This document shows positions 10,020-18,909 of a stretch of 64,000 nucleotides of DNA, piece by piece. The stretch's first letter is position 1. Every line of letters starts with the position of its first letter. Position numbers and translations under genes: made by a program. Under the pieces are notes generated by a model, which did no database searches, had not been told where the DNA came from, and saw nothing but the letters and a program-made list of their open reading frames with translations. Origin of the DNA: Demequina iriomotensis (GTDB lineage Bacteria > Actinomycetota > Actinomycetes > Actinomycetales > Demequinaceae); NCBI RefSeq assembly GCF_000971395.1, contig NZ_BBME01000015.1:62001-126000 (forward strand), written 5' to 3'.

Positions 10020-10035
10020 ATACCCCCAGGGGTAT
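10020..10035 (+). promoter_or_regulatory. CsoR/CstR-type operator 2
   Basis: ATACCCCCAGGGGTAT is a near-perfect copy of operator 1. It lies 41 bp upstream of the CoA-disulfide reductase ATG and beside a possible -10 (TAGCCT). A separate operator implies that this gene has its own regulated promoter rather than only read-through from the repressor gene. Confidence 0.88.
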
Positions 10036-10076
10036 CTGTTAGCCTGGTCCACGAACCCTCGACGGAAGGACCACTC

Positions 10077-11759
10077 ATGCGCATCCTGGTGATCGGCGGA
10101 GTCGCGGGCGGCATGAGCGCCGCCGCGCGGGCGCGCCGCCTCGACGAGCAGGCCGAGATCATCGTGTTCGAGAAGGGCCGCTACGTCTCCTTCGCGAACT
10201 GCGGGTTGCCCTACCACGTGGGAGGCGAGATCGAGCAGGACTCGTACCTGCTGCTCCACTCCCCCGAGTCGCTGCGCGCCGAGCTCGACCTCGACGTCCG
10301 CATCGAGCACGAGGTCATCGGCATCGACCGCTCCGCGCAGACCGTGCTGGTCGCGACGCCGGGCGGCACCGAGACCTTCGCATACGACGCCCTGGTGCTC
10401 TCGCCCGGCGCGGACGCGATCCTCCCCCCGATCCCCGGCATGGACCTGCCCCAGGTCACCCACCTGCGCACCGTCGACGAGGCGCGATCCCTGGCCGCGC
10501 GCGCCGCCTCCGCGAGGCGCGCGGTCGTCATGGGCGCGGGATTCATCGGGCTCGAGACGGCCGAGGCCTTCCGCCACCGCGGTCTCGAGGTCACCCTGGT
10601 CGAGCTCGCGCCGCAGGTGCTCCCGCCGCTCGCTCCCGAGATGAGCGCGCTCGTCGAGAAGGAGCTGCGCGCGCACGGCGTCGACGTGCGCACCGGGGTC
10701 GCGGCCACCGGCGTGCGCGCCGGCGGGGACGATGCGGCGGTCACCGTCGCGCTCGGCGACGGCACCGAGGTGCCCGCCGACATCGTCGTGGTGTCGGTGG
10801 GCGTCACGCCCAGCTCCGCGCTGGCCGCGGAGGCGGGCCTCGAGGTGACGGACCGCGGCGCGATCGTGGTCGACGAGCTCCAGCGCACCTCCGATCCTCA
10901 CATCTGGGCCGCGGGCGACGCGACCGCCGTGCGCCACGGCGTCACCGGCCAGGTGGGCCCTGTGCCGCTCGCCGGCCCCGCGAACCGCCAGGGCCGCCGC
11001 GCCGCGGACTCCATCATGGGACGCTCCGACGCGGCTCAGCCGGTGCTCGGCACGGCCATTGTTCGCGCGTTCGGTCTTACCGCCGCCACCACGGGCGCCT
11101 CGCCGCGGATGCTCGACGCCGCCGGCATCGACCACGTCGTGGTCCACACCCACCCGGGCAATCACGCGGGCTACTTCCCCGGCTCGCAGATCCTGCACCT
11201 CATGGGGGTCTTCTCGCTCGACGGCAGGCTGCTGGGCGCGCAGGCGGTGGGCCCCGACGGCGCGGACAAGCGCATCGACGTGCTCGCGACGGCGCTGCGC
11301 GCGGGCTTCTCCGCCGCCGACATCGCGGAGCTCGAGCTCGCGTACGCGCCGCCGTTCGGCTCGGCCAAGGACCCGGTCAACATGCTGGGCTTCCTCGCGC
11401 AGAACGTCCTCGACGGCACCACCCGGGTGTGGCGCTTCCAGGACCTCGAGCAGGTCCGTGCCGAGGCGCTGATCCTCGACGTGCGCTCCGAGCGCGAGTA
11501 CGCGATGGGCCACCTGCCCGAGGCGGTCAACCTCCCGCACACCCACCTCCGGGAGCATCTCGACGGCGTGCGTCAGCTGGCCGGCGACCGGCCGGTGCGC
11601 GTCCTGTGCGCGTCGGGCGTGCGCTCGTACTACGCGCACCGCGTGCTCGCGCAGCACGGCTTCGACTCAGCGACGCTCGACGGCGGCATGTTCACGCTGG
11701 TCGAGGCGGTCCCAGGCCTCGAGCTCGCGACCGGCGCGTTCCAGCCCGCGAACGCGTAG
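10077..11759 (+). CDS. CoA-disulfide reductase with C-terminal rhodanese domain
   Basis: FAD/NADH-dependent reductase that acts on CoA persulfides and disulfides, fused to a sulfurtransferase; 560 aa. ILVIGGVAGGMSAAARARR is the FAD-binding fold, and SFANCGLPYHVGG carries the single redox Cys of the family. GAGFIGLETAEAF is the NAD site, and IWAAGDATAV the second FAD contact. The C-terminal 100 residues form a rhodanese domain with active-site loop LCASGVRSYY. GGAAGGA precedes the ATG. With the adjacent CstR-like regulator it forms a reactive-sulfur detoxification unit. Confidence 0.93.
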   Translation: MRILVIGGVAGGMSAAARARRLDEQAEIIVFEKGRYVSFANCGLPYHVGGEIEQDSYLLLHSPESLRAELDLDVRIEHEVIGIDRSAQTVLVATPGGTETFAYDALVLSPGADAILPPIPGMDLPQVTHLRTVDEARSLAARAASARRAVVMGAGFIGLETAEAFRHRGLEVTLVELAPQVLPPLAPEMSALVEKELRAHGVDVRTGVAATGVRAGGDDAAVTVALGDGTEVPADIVVVSVGVTPSSALAAEAGLEVTDRGAIVVDELQRTSDPHIWAAGDATAVRHGVTGQVGPVPLAGPANRQGRRAADSIMGRSDAAQPVLGTAIVRAFGLTAATTGASPRMLDAAGIDHVVVHTHPGNHAGYFPGSQILHLMGVFSLDGRLLGAQAVGPDGADKRIDVLATALRAGFSAADIAELELAYAPPFGSAKDPVNMLGFLAQNVLDGTTRVWRFQDLEQVRAEALILDVRSEREYAMGHLPEAVNLPHTHLREHLDGVRQLAGDRPVRVLCASGVRSYYAHRVLAQHGFDSATLDGGMFTLVEAVPGLELATGAFQPANA

Positions 11760-11770
11760 CGGTCGCTCGG

Positions 11771-11806
11771 CCGTGGTGGCCCGCCTGCGGAATGGGGCCA
11801 CCACGG
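11771..11806 (+). terminator. Terminator after the CoA-disulfide reductase gene
   Basis: Perfect 12-bp stem CCGTGGTGGCCC / GGGCCACCACGG with a 12-nt loop, 11 bp after the stop codon. Its right arm is shared with the larger inverted repeat 11791-11934. Confidence 0.7.
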
Positions 11807-11934
11807 TCGCTCTCCGTCTCACCATGAGCCCCATGGGGCGCTGAGCGTCGCGCGTCGCGGCCACGCGTCGCGAGCGACCGCCGTTGCCCCATGCGAGGCA
11901 TCCGCGCGTCCGAAGCGACCGTGAACGCCCCATT
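11791..11934. repeat. Compound inverted repeat in the convergent gap (family C)
   Basis: The arm AATGGGGC..CACGGTCGCT (11791-11811) recurs inverted at 11914-11934 with 18 of 21 positions matching. A third partial copy, AGCGACCGCCGTTGCCCCAT, is at 11873-11892. Between them is the perfect palindrome GCCCCATGGGGC (11828-11839). The region from here to 12029 also holds GTGGGG-type direct repeats. It separates two convergent genes; function unknown. Confidence 0.7.
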
Positions 11935-12029
11935 CCCGCGGGGTCGGCCTGTGGGGGGCGGCCTGTGGGGTCTGCCAGTGGGGGCGGCGCGTGGGGTCGG
12001 AGCAGGGTTGGCCCGCGCGACGCGCGGCC

Positions 12030-13724
12030 CTACTCCCCCAGCTCGAGCGGCGCCTTCATGAACTCGAGGTCGCCGTCGGGCGACAGCCGCGCCGCGAGCC
12101 TCACGGCCCACGCGGGATCGGTGTCGGGGAAGTCCGCGCGCTGGTGCCCGCCGCGCGACTCCTCGCGCAGCAGCGCGGCCTGGCACAGCACCGAGGCGGC
12201 GGCGACGATGTTCGTGGTCTCCCACTCCGCCGTCTGCGGCGCCACACGCGCGACCGGGTCGGTGTGGAAGCGCGCGCGGATGCGGTCGAGCCTCGCCACC
12301 GCGTCGTCGAGCCCGTCGCCGTCGCGGACCGGGCCCGCACCCTCGTGGGCGATGCCCTGCACCCGGGCGCGCATCGTCGCCGGGACCAGGGCCGACTCGC
12401 CCGCCCGCTCGACCGGATCGAGCTGGCTCACCAGCCCCTCCGCGACCGCGGCGGCGGCGTCCCGCGCGGCGCGGCGCGCGAACACCAGCCCCTCGAGCAG
12501 GGAGTTCGAGGCGAGGCGGTTGGCGCCGTGCACGCCCGTGCAGGCCGCCTCGCCGATCGCGTAGAGGCCCTTCTGTGTCGAGCGCCCGTGCAGGTCGGTG
12601 AGGATCCCGCCGGAGTGGAAGTGCTGCGCCGGCGCGACCGGGATGAGGTCTTGCGCCATGTTGAGGCCGTGGTCCTTGAGCGAGGCCCAGATCGACGGGA
12701 ACCGCTGCTCGAGGAAGGACCGGTCGAGGTGGCGGCAGTCGAGGAAGACGGAGTCGGCGTCCTCATCGCGCATCTCCTCGACGATGGTGCGGCTCACCAC
12801 GTCGCGGGGCGCGAGCTCGGCCATGGGGTGGGTGCCGACCATGAAGCGCTCGCCCGCGCCGTTGAGGAGGTACGCGCCCTCGCCGCGGACGGCCTCCGAG
12901 ATGAGCGGCAGCTGGCCGCGCGCATTCGCTCCCTGCCACAGCACGGTCGGGTGGAACTGCACGTACTCGACGTCCGCCACCGCGGCGCCCGCGCGCAGGC
13001 CCACCGCGAGGCCGTCGCCCGTGGACGAGGCGGGGTTGGTCGACGAGCGGAACACCTGGCCGATGCCGCCCGTCGCGATGAAGACGGCCTTCGCGAGCGC
13101 CGCGCCCACGCCGTCGCGCTGGCCCTCGCCGATGATGTGGATGGTCGCGCCGCACACGGGACCGGGGCGACCGTCCGCGTCGGGCGCGGCCGTGAGGAGG
13201 TCGACCACCATGGCGTGCTCGATCACCTCGATGCCCGGGTCGTTGCGCACCGCCTCGAGCTGCTCGACCAGCGCGCGCGAGACCTCGGCACCCGTCGCGT
13301 CGCCTCCCGCGTGCACGATGCGGTCGCGGTGGTGGCCGCCCTCGCGGGTGAGCGTGAGGTCGCCGTCGGGCCCGGTATCGAACTGCGCGCCGCGGCGCAG
13401 CAGCTTGCGGACGCTGTGGGGGCCCTCGGTCACCAGGACGCGGACGGCCTCCTCGGAGCACAGCCCGACGCCCGCGACGAGGGTGTCCTCGAGGTGCTCC
13501 TCGGGGGTGTCCTCGGGGTCGAGCGCCGCCGCGATGCCGCCCTGGGCCCACACCGTGCTCCCCGATGAGAGCACGCCCTTGGTCACCACGAGCACGCGGT
13601 CGACCCGCTCCCGGAGGTCCAGCGCGGTGGTGAGGCCGGCGATCCCGGAGCCCACGACGATGACGTCGGTCTCGATGGTCCAGCCGGGCTGAGGCGCGGC
13701 GAGGCTGCGCACGAAGGCGGTCAT
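12030..13724 (-). CDS. nadB: L-aspartate oxidase
   Basis: FAD enzyme that oxidises L-aspartate to iminoaspartate, the first step of de novo NAD synthesis. 564 aa. The N-terminal dinucleotide fold is DVIVVGSGIAGLTTALDL, followed by STVWAQGGIAAAL and the active-site stretch EGGHHRDRIVHAGGDATG. YVQFHPTV and LYAIGEAACTGVHGANRLAS are succinate-dehydrogenase-family landmarks. The C-terminal helical domain is present. NadA is not in the window, and nadC is separated by the sulfur module. Confidence 0.95.
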   Translation of the reverse strand: MTAFVRSLAAPQPGWTIETDVIVVGSGIAGLTTALDLRERVDRVLVVTKGVLSSGSTVWAQGGIAAALDPEDTPEEHLEDTLVAGVGLCSEEAVRVLVTEGPHSVRKLLRRGAQFDTGPDGDLTLTREGGHHRDRIVHAGGDATGAEVSRALVEQLEAVRNDPGIEVIEHAMVVDLLTAAPDADGRPGPVCGATIHIIGEGQRDGVGAALAKAVFIATGGIGQVFRSSTNPASSTGDGLAVGLRAGAAVADVEYVQFHPTVLWQGANARGQLPLISEAVRGEGAYLLNGAGERFMVGTHPMAELAPRDVVSRTIVEEMRDEDADSVFLDCRHLDRSFLEQRFPSIWASLKDHGLNMAQDLIPVAPAQHFHSGGILTDLHGRSTQKGLYAIGEAACTGVHGANRLASNSLLEGLVFARRAARDAAAAVAEGLVSQLDPVERAGESALVPATMRARVQGIAHEGAGPVRDGDGLDDAVARLDRIRARFHTDPVARVAPQTAEWETTNIVAAASVLCQAALLREESRGGHQRADFPDTDPAWAVRLAARLSPDGDLEFMKAPLELGE

Positions 13725-13776
13725 CAGGCCAGGTTAGCGGTGCGGATGCGGGACCTCGGCCCCGCCCCTCGCCTCT

Positions 13777-13871
13777 GACACCAGCAACGGATCTCGCGAC
13801 GCGGCGCCGCCCCCGATCCGCGCATCGTCCATCCTCACCGGCGTGTCGGGATCGACTCCATTGCCAGTGTC
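13777..13871. repeat. 95-bp inverted-repeat element, family A copy 2
   Basis: Arms GACACCAGCAACGGA (13777-13791) and TCCATTGCCAGTGTC (13857-13871) are inverted with few mismatches. The interior keeps only one half of the inner stem (CGGCGTGTCGGG) and carries a reverse GGACGATGCG at 13821-13830. The right arm overlaps the panD stop codon by 2 bases. Confidence 0.82.
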
Positions 13872-14337
13872 AAGAGGTCGGGTAGGCGTCCCAGCCCTGC
13901 GAGTGGAACTCGTGGACGGGGAGCCCGGAGGGTTCGAGGCCCGCGGCGTCGTCGGGCACCAGGCCCGGCTCGTCGGAGAGCTCGACGATGCGGTTGTCGC
14001 CGTCGACGAAGACCACGTGCGGTTCGAAGGTCCGCGCCTCGGCGTCGGCGAGCATGCCGTAGCCGATGATGATCACCAGATCGCCGGCGTGCACCAGGTG
14101 GGCGGCCGCCCCGTTGATGCACAGCACGCCCGAGCCGCGCGCTCCGGGGATCGCGTAGGTGGTGAGCCGCGCGCCGTTGGTGACGTCGACGATGTCGACC
14201 TGCTGGCCGGGCAGCAGATCCGCCGCCTCCATGAGGTCGACGTCGATGGTGACGGAGCCGACGTAGTGCAGGTCCGCCTGGGTCACGGTGGCCCGATGGA
14301 TCTTGGAGATCATCATGGGGCGCTGGAGCGAGGTCAT
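13870..14337 (-). CDS. panD: Aspartate 1-decarboxylase proenzyme
   Basis: Makes beta-alanine for pantothenate. The proenzyme self-cleaves between Gly and Ser to form the pyruvoyl cofactor; the site is visible as [26 protein letters not shown] precedes it and holds the conserved Lys. Later [25 protein letters not shown] and VIIIGYG are family segments. The ATG at 14337 was chosen over two ATGs at 14316/14313 because AGAAGG lies 6-11 nt upstream of it. 155 aa, with a C-terminus slightly longer than usual. Adjacent to panC. Confidence 0.95.
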   Translation of the reverse strand: MTSLQRPMMISKIHRATVTQADLHYVGSVTIDVDLMEAADLLPGQQVDIVDVTNGARLTTYAIPGARGSGVLCINGAAAHLVHAGDLVIIIGYGMLADAEARTFEPHVVFVDGDNRIVELSDEPGLVPDDAAGLEPSGLPVHEFHSQGWDAYPTS

Positions 14338-14356
14338 GGGAAGCCTTCTGAATCTG

Positions 14357-14452
14357 GACAGTGCCAACGGAGTTCGCCGCGACACGCCGGAGATCGGGTC
14401 ACGATGCACGGGTTGGCCCCCGCGTGTCGGGACCAGCTCCGTTGGAAGTGTC
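14357..14452. repeat. 96-bp inverted-repeat element, family A copy 3
   Basis: Arms GACAGTGCCAACGGA (14357-14371) and TCCGTTGGAAGTGTC (14438-14452) match at 13 of 15 positions. The inner stem is CGACACGC / GCGTGTCG. It ends 12 bp beyond the panC stop (minus strand) and starts 19 bp upstream of the panD ATG, so it splits panC from panD. Confidence 0.85.
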
Positions 14453-14464
14453 GGACGGGGCGGA

Positions 14465-15325
14465 TCAGCGGAAGCGCGTCACCACGTTGTCGATGAGCCG
14501 GGTCTCGCCCACGCGGGCCGCCACGGCGAGCACCGCCTCTCCACGGTAACCCTCGGGCACCACGTCAGCGGTCACGGGGTCCTGGAACTCGAGGTAGTCG
14601 ACCTCGACCCCGGGCTGCGCGGCGAGCACCGCGCGACCCACCGCGAGCGCGCCCGCGACGCCCGCGCCGGAGCGCACCGCCGCCTCGGCCTCGCGCAGGG
14701 ACGCCGACAGCACCAGCGCGCGCTCGCGCTCCGCGGCAGAGAGGAAGACGTTGCGCGAGGACAGCGCGAGCCCGTCGGCGTCGCGCACGGTGGGCACCGC
14801 GACCACGCGGACGGGGAAGTTGAGGTCGCGCACCATGGTGCGCACCGCGATGACCTGCTGCGCGTCCTTCTGACCGAAGTACGCGAGGTCGGGCTGCGTG
14901 AGGTTGAGCAGCTTCGCGACCACGGTGAGCACGCCGTCGAAGTGGCCGGGACGATGCGCGCCCTCGAACACCTCGCCGATCGCCCCCGCGGACACCGTCA
15001 CCACGGGCTCGCCGCCCGCGTACACCTCCTCGACGGAGGGGGCGAAGACCACGTCGACGCCGAGCGGCTCGAGCAGCGCGCAGTCGGCCTCGAGGGTGCG
15101 CGGGTAGCGGTCGAGGTCCTCCGCGTCGTCGAACTGGAGGGGGTTGACGAAGACGGTGACCACCACCTCGTCGGCGGCCTCGCGCGCCTCGCGCACGAGC
15201 GCCAGGTGACCCTCGTGGAGCGCACCCATGGTCATGACGACCGCCCGCGAGGCGCGGTCGCCCGCGCGCCTGGCCGGCCGCGATGCCGGTCCCCGCAGCT
15301 CGCTCGCCGTGTGGACGATGCGCAT
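14465..15325 (-). CDS. panC: Pantothenate synthetase
   Basis: ATP-dependent condensation of pantoate and beta-alanine, 286 aa. [15 protein letters not shown] contains the HIGH-like nucleotide-binding motif. [27 protein letters not shown] and LSSRNVFLS are the remaining active-site signatures. The ATG at 15325 overlaps the stop of the upstream Rossmann gene by one base (TGATG), so the two are coupled. A copy of GGACGATGCG spans the start region and encodes part of MRIVHTAS. Confidence 0.95.
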   Translation of the reverse strand: MRIVHTASELRGPASRPARRAGDRASRAVVMTMGALHEGHLALVREAREAADEVVVTVFVNPLQFDDAEDLDRYPRTLEADCALLEPLGVDVVFAPSVEEVYAGGEPVVTVSAGAIGEVFEGAHRPGHFDGVLTVVAKLLNLTQPDLAYFGQKDAQQVIAVRTMVRDLNFPVRVVAVPTVRDADGLALSSRNVFLSAAERERALVLSASLREAEAAVRSGAGVAGALAVGRAVLAAQPGVEVDYLEFQDPVTADVVPEGYRGEAVLAVAARVGETRLIDNVVTRFR

Positions 15326-16254
15326 CAATCTCCCATCCCGTCGGTGCCGAGCGTCGCGATGAGGTCGGCGTACTGCGCCGGACCGATGCGGCCCCCGCTC
15401 AGCGCGAGGTCCGCCGTCGCGCGCGCCATGGCACGATACGCGAAGAGCGCCTCCGGCTGCCCGTCGAGCGCACGCAGGTGCGCCGCGACCGTGCCGGCGT
15501 CGCCGCGGACCACCGGTCCCGTGAGGGTCGCCACCGCGCCTGGCGCGTCCCGCAACGCGCCGTCGACCGAGGCGTGGATGAGCGGCCCGAGCACGCGCGC
15601 GGGCTCCTCGATGCCGATGCGCGCGAGCACCCCGCTCGCCTGCGCGACGGCGGTGACCACGTGGTTCGCGCCGTGCACCAGGGCCGCGTGATACAGCGGG
15701 CGGTCCCACTCCTCGACCACCACGGGCTCGCCGCCCATCTCGACCACGAGCGCCTGCGCGATGGGCAGCATCCCGGGCGGCGCGGTCACGGCGAACACCG
15801 CGTCGATGAGGCGCGAGCGGTCCATGGACGTGCCCGTGAAGGTCATCGCGGGATGGATCGCGAGCGGCACGATGCCGGGCGTCGCGGACTGCGCGAGCAC
15901 CTCGATGCCGTGGCGACCCGACGTGTGCACGACGAGCTGCCCGGGCCGCCACGCCTCGACCTTGGCGAGGCCGGTCGCGACCGGGCCGATCGCATCGTCC
16001 GGCACGGTGAGGAGCACCAGCTCGGCGGCCCGCACCACCTCGTCCGGGTCCGCCACGGGGACCCCCGGCAGCAGCGCGTCGATGCGCGACAGGGTCGCGT
16101 CGGAGACGCCGGACGCCGCAACGATCTCGTGGCCCGCCTCGCGCAGCGCGGCGGCGAGCACGGCCCCCACCCGGCCCGCGCCCACGAGGCCGATGCGCAG
16201 GCGACCCGGGCGTCGCGTGTTCCCGTTGATCGCGTGTCCGCGGACGTCATCCAT
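15325..16254 (-). CDS. Rossmann-fold protein with DUF2520 C-terminal domain
   Basis: 309 aa. The N-terminus has a dinucleotide-binding motif, RIGLVGAGRVGAVLAAAL. It is followed by LVLLTVPDDAIGPVA and a helical C-terminal half (LYHAALVHGANHVVTAVAQA), the layout of NADP-linked 2-hydroxyacid/imine-type dehydrogenases. Position directly before panC is conserved in actinobacteria and suggests a role in pantothenate synthesis, but the reaction is unproven. GGGAGGAG precedes the ATG at 16254, which is preferred to the GTG-like extension to 16284. Overlaps the upstream gene by 8 bp. Confidence 0.85.
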   Translation of the reverse strand: MDDVRGHAINGNTRRPGRLRIGLVGAGRVGAVLAAALREAGHEIVAASGVSDATLSRIDALLPGVPVADPDEVVRAAELVLLTVPDDAIGPVATGLAKVEAWRPGQLVVHTSGRHGIEVLAQSATPGIVPLAIHPAMTFTGTSMDRSRLIDAVFAVTAPPGMLPIAQALVVEMGGEPVVVEEWDRPLYHAALVHGANHVVTAVAQASGVLARIGIEEPARVLGPLIHASVDGALRDAPGAVATLTGPVVRGDAGTVAAHLRALDGQPEALFAYRAMARATADLALSGGRIGPAQYADLIATLGTDGMGD

Positions 16255-17875
16255 CGCGGTCTCCTCCCTGCGTCGCGGGGACATCCGTGTCGAGCCCGAC
16301 GGCGGTCATCCACTGCTCGGGCGTCTGGCGCCGCCTGCCGTCGCGGGCCCGCCGTGCCTGCGCGTCGAGCAACGCGATCGCGTCGTCCACGTCGAGGTGC
16401 GCGGCGACGGGCCGCACGGGGCCCTGGGTCGAGTGGACCTCGACGTTCGCGAGGCGCAGCGCGCGCCGCAGCGGGCCCTGCGTCAGCCCGAGCGACTGCG
16501 TGCGCTCGTGCGGCACCACCGTGAGCTCGCGCTCCCACCGCCCGCGCCGGATCAGCAGCGCGCGGTCGGTGGCGCGCACGCCGCGGAAGCGCCACTGGAG
16601 CGGGTCGAGGCGCCGCGCCCGCGCCGGGCTCGCGAGGAAGCCGCCCTGCTCGCCCGCGCCGCTGAGCGCATGCCCGAGCGTGCCGTGCGGGTCGGGGTCG
16701 CCCAGGTCGGGCAGCACCAGCCACACCGCGAGAATCGCCTCCTCGCGCGTCGCGACGGGGTGGAGCACGGAGACCGACTCGTCGTTCTCGCCGTAGCCCG
16801 CGACGTTGAGGGTGATGCGCCACCAGTCCTTGCCGCGCCACAGCAGCGGCTGGTGGAGGCGGATCGCCTGGACGCGGCCCGGCGGCACGGTCTGGCGACG
16901 AGTCTCCGTGAGACCGTGCCGGAGCCGCAGCCCGTCGGCCGAGACGGCGGCCGCGAAGCCGAAACCGCCGTTGATGCGGGTCCAGAAGAACCCCAGCAGG
17001 GCGCCGAGCGCACCGATGATGGCGAACAGGCTGGTCCCGATCGCGGCGAGCACCACGCCCAGCAGGTCGTAGTGGAAGCCGAAAGCCGCGACGAGCGCGG
17101 TCACCGGCATGAGCGCCAGAAAGATCGCGGGTCCGGAGAAGACAGTCGACAGCAGCAGGCGCCCGAACGGGACCCTGTAGACCTCGCGCTCCTCGGCCGC
17201 CGCGACCGAGGTGCGGACGCTCTCGCGTCCCGCGAGCACCGCGCCGGGGTCCTGGAGCGCCTGGGCGCGCTCCGTCAGGTGGTCGAGCAGGGACGATGCG
17301 GCGCGCGCGGGGTCGCCGGGCGCTGGGTCCCCGGGCGCGGCCTCCCCCTCCCGCGCATCGTCCGCGGCGCGAAGGCCGGCGGCGAGGAGCAGGATCTCGT
17401 TGCGCAGCGCCTCGGCGTCGCCGAGGCGGAGGAACTTGAGCTCGACCCCCGCGCGGTCGCCGCCGGCGACCTGCACGGACAACGCCGCGAAGCCGAAGAC
17501 GCGCGCGAGGAAGGGCTGCACCACGTCGACGGCCTGGAGCCGGTCGAGCCGCGCCTGACGCTGCTGCTGGGTGACGATGCCCTGGCGGAGGTAGACCGCA
17601 TCGTCGCCGATGCGGTACATCGTGCGGCTCCACCGCCACACGGACAGCGCGAGGGTGATCGCAAGCCCCAGGATCGCGGCGACCGCGAGCCCGATGAGCG
17701 GGAAGCGGTCGAAGAACTCCCAGTCCTCGTCGTCGCCCGCGACCCAGTCGGGAAGGCGCTGGTGGATGACGTAGGCGAACAGAAGGCCCAGCACCGCCCA
17801 GCCGCCCAGGAAGGGCGACACGGGGTGGAGGCGCGTCCACTCGCGCGGCGCGGTGAAGACGGACGGCGTGCTCAC
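16247..17875 (-). CDS. PH-domain membrane protein (YdbT-like)
   Basis: 542 aa. Two N-terminal membrane helices (about 22-38 and 50-72), then a bacterial PH domain beginning YRIGDDAVYLRQGI. A second pair of helices lies near the middle (FLALMPVTALVAAFGF and GVVLAAIGTSLFAIIGA), followed by two further PH-like segments (LRLRHGLTETRRQTVPPGRV, ALLIRRGRWERELTVVPH). This is the DUF304/bPH_2 triple-repeat arrangement of YdbT. Function is poorly known. The GTG start overlaps the TGA of the smaller PH-domain gene, so the pair is a unit. Confidence 0.85.
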   Translation of the reverse strand: MSTPSVFTAPREWTRLHPVSPFLGGWAVLGLLFAYVIHQRLPDWVAGDDEDWEFFDRFPLIGLAVAAILGLAITLALSVWRWSRTMYRIGDDAVYLRQGIVTQQQRQARLDRLQAVDVVQPFLARVFGFAALSVQVAGGDRAGVELKFLRLGDAEALRNEILLLAAGLRAADDAREGEAAPGDPAPGDPARAASSLLDHLTERAQALQDPGAVLAGRESVRTSVAAAEEREVYRVPFGRLLLSTVFSGPAIFLALMPVTALVAAFGFHYDLLGVVLAAIGTSLFAIIGALGALLGFFWTRINGGFGFAAAVSADGLRLRHGLTETRRQTVPPGRVQAIRLHQPLLWRGKDWWRITLNVAGYGENDESVSVLHPVATREEAILAVWLVLPDLGDPDPHGTLGHALSGAGEQGGFLASPARARRLDPLQWRFRGVRATDRALLIRRGRWERELTVVPHERTQSLGLTQGPLRRALRLANVEVHSTQGPVRPVAAHLDVDDAIALLDAQARRARDGRRRQTPEQWMTAVGLDTDVPATQGGDRDG

Positions 17876-18354
17876 AGCCCGGCGAGCCTCGCCTCGCCGC
17901 GCGTGGTGAGGCGGTCGCGCAGGCGCGCGGCCTCGTCGGTGGGCACGCCCGCGATCGACGCGTCCGTGCCGGGCGACGCGGTGTGCAGCTGCACGGTCGC
18001 GATGCCGAGCTTGCGCTCGAGCGGCCCCGCCTTGACGTCGACGAACTGCATGCGGCCGTACGGCACCACCGTGACGGAGCGGAACATGCGGCCCTTGCGG
18101 ACCAGCAGGTCGTCGTCACCCTCGGCCCACGCGTGGGCCGTGACCTGGCGGATCACCACCCACGTGCTCCAGGCGCCCAGCGCGAGCAGGGTGAGCGGGA
18201 AGGCCAGCACCCACGCCTGAGCCACCGCGAGCGCCACGACCACGCCGCCCAGCGCCAGCAGGCCGACCGCGATCCACAGCGGCACCAGCCGCGCGGTGAT
18301 GAGCGTGCGCGACACGGGCACCCAGGGAGCGGCGGAGTTCTCGTACCAGCTCAT
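17872..18354 (-). CDS. Small PH-domain membrane protein (YdbS-like)
   Basis: 160 aa. Two membrane helices (about 25-42 and 45-62) are followed by one bacterial PH domain (DDDLLVRKGRMFRSVTVVPY, RMQFVDVKAGPLERKLGIAT, LHTASPG). This is the usual partner of the larger YdbT-like protein downstream, with GTGA overlap. The pair is thought to act at the membrane in envelope stress or peptide resistance in Bacillus; here that is only analogy. Confidence 0.86.
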   Translation of the reverse strand: MSWYENSAAPWVPVSRTLITARLVPLWIAVGLLALGGVVVALAVAQAWVLAFPLTLLALGAWSTWVVIRQVTAHAWAEGDDDLLVRKGRMFRSVTVVPYGRMQFVDVKAGPLERKLGIATVQLHTASPGTDASIAGVPTDEAARLRDRLTTRGEARLAGL

Positions 18355-18389
18355 GGGTTCAGTGTGCCAGGGGTGGGCGATCCGGCCGG

Positions 18390-18857
18390 TCACGCCGGCT
18401 GGGAGCCGCGCTTGTCGTCGCCGTCGCCGCCGTCCTTGCACCAGTGCTCGGCGATGAGGCCCGCGGTCACGAGCACCAGGCCGCCGAGCGCCGCGACGAA
18501 CGCGGAGATTGCGACCTCGCGCCGCGGCGCGTGCGACCACTCGATCGCGATGGCGAGCCCGTAGCCGCTGAACGCGCCCGCGATGATCGTGCCCGTGTAC
18601 GAGCACGCCTGCGCGAACACCGCGGTGCGGGCCGCGCGCAGCCCGCTGAGGCCCGGGTTCTTCCCGCGCCGGTACTGACGCACGGTCCACGCGAGCCACA
18701 GCGCCGCGATCGCGACGAGCGCGGCGACCAGCACCACGGTCCACGGCACGGCCAGAGGAGTACGCCCCGACGTGACCGCCATGCGCGCGATCGCCCACGC
18801 GATCACGCCCATCGCGATCGCGAGGATCACCAGGCGCACACGGCTGAGAGGCGTCAC
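18390..18857 (-). CDS. DUF3180-family membrane protein
   Basis: 155 aa with four membrane helices (starting near residues 8, 32, 75 and 108) and a charged C-terminal tail. The position immediately after folK is the conserved one for DUF3180 in actinobacteria, and this is the main reason for the call. The GTG at 18857 is used, with GGGGCG upstream. The gene begins just after a small tandem repeat (18865-18891). No function is known. Confidence 0.8.
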   Translation of the reverse strand: MTPLSRVRLVILAIAMGVIAWAIARMAVTSGRTPLAVPWTVVLVAALVAIAALWLAWTVRQYRRGKNPGLSGLRAARTAVFAQACSYTGTIIAGAFSGYGLAIAIEWSHAPRREVAISAFVAALGGLVLVTAGLIAEHWCKDGGDGDDKRGSQPA

Positions 18858-18864
18858 GATGCGC

Positions 18865-18891
18865 CCCGTGCGGCCCGTGCGGCCCGTGCGG
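18865..18891. repeat. Three 9-bp tandem repeats between folBK and the DUF3180 gene
   Basis: CCCGTGCGG repeated three times without mismatch and followed by CCCGG. It lies in the leader of the DUF3180 gene and contributes to the GGGGCG-like ribosome site. Length variation here could tune its translation. Confidence 0.9.
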
Positions 18892-18909
18892 CCCGGCTCC
18901 CGCGCATCG

